From assembly GCA_910579145.1 (NCBI GenBank), contig CAJTTQ010000062.1, positions 1 to 14,955 of the forward strand: 14,955 bases of DNA, given 5' to 3'. The stretch is from an uncultured Eubacterium sp. (GTDB lineage Bacteria; Bacillota; Clostridia; Lachnospirales; Lachnospiraceae). This document shows positions 14,842 through 14,955 of the stretch, piece by piece. Both the position numbers and the translations under genes were made by a program. Below the pieces are notes generated by a model, which saw nothing but the letters and a program-made list of their open reading frames with translations, was not told the origin of the DNA and did no database searches. The number at the start of each line of letters is the position of its first letter. Within the stretch, counting starts at the first letter, position 1.

Positions 14842-14955
14842 ATGGATGAGAATCATATTTTGGAATTTTTAGATACATCCTGGATTCTCGGAACACATGA
14901 CGAGAATCCTCAAAATCAATCGTTTGAAACCATTGATTTTACTGCCTTTTTTGCT
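14842..14955 (+). CDS. Unknown protein, 5' part only (runs off the window)
   Basis: ATG 14842 with a strong ribosome binding site GGAGGGG (14831-14837) opens a frame that is uninterrupted for 38 codons to the window edge. The N-terminus reads MDENHILEFLDTSWILGTHD and continues acidic and aromatic (FETIDFTAFFA). I do not recognise it. There is no signal peptide or membrane segment in this part. The gene uses the second copy of the promoter found in front of the AlbA_2 gene, so the two are probably expressed under the same conditions. Confidence 0.65.
   Translation, partial: MDENHILEFLDTSWILGTHDENPQNQSFETIDFTAFFA

Overview
The window looks like a chromosomal segment of a Gram-positive, low-to-mid-GC Firmicute, most likely a gut-type Clostridia/Lachnospiraceae member. 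The reasons are the strong AGGAGG-type ribosome binding sites, the gene order tig-clpP-clpX-lon-ysxC, a GH8 exo-oligoxylanase, and debris of Tn4451-like clostridial mobile elements (tnpV, cysteine-rich KTR, TetR). No rRNA, tRNA or CRISPR array is visible.

Left edge (1-395): the tail of a decayed peptidase-MA-like gene with an in-frame TAG, then the glmM leader. Core block (396-10308, all + strand): glmM (peptidoglycan precursor synthesis), a GH8 reducing-end xylose-releasing exo-oligoxylanase, and then a protein quality-control operon. That operon is trigger factor, ClpP, ClpX, Lon and the ribosome-assembly GTPase YsxC, with gaps of 31, -14, 18 and 15 nt, so it is probably co-transcribed: folding of nascent chains, two ATP-dependent proteases and 50S assembly. 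A serine O-acetyltransferase follows after a 93-nt gap. The glmM 3' end is tandemly duplicated (period 101 bp) just before the xylanase gene. Five of the six differences between copies are synonymous in the glmM frame, which suggests a recombination scar rather than a fresh slippage event.

Transition (10309-10997): a small convergent membrane protein of the putative ABC-transporter type IV family on the minus strand, then a near-consensus sigma-70 promoter (TTGTCA-17-TATAAT).

Accessory block (10832-14955), visibly more AT-rich toward its right part: a GTG-started AlbA_2 / histidine-kinase-like ATPase / winged-helix protein whose interdomain linker is a 12-13 bp microsatellite read in all three frames. 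After it come remnants of a mobile element (tnpV pseudogene with its terminator, tetR pseudogene fused to what may be a hydrolase tail, a truncated KTR zinc-ribbon gene), an intact XRE regulator, and the 5' end of an unknown gene. The promoter of the AlbA_2 gene and the promoter of this last gene lie in two near-identical copies of a 65-66 bp sequence. The ~3.9-kb interval is therefore bracketed by duplicated promoter modules, and the XRE protein encoded between them is a candidate regulator of both (inference).
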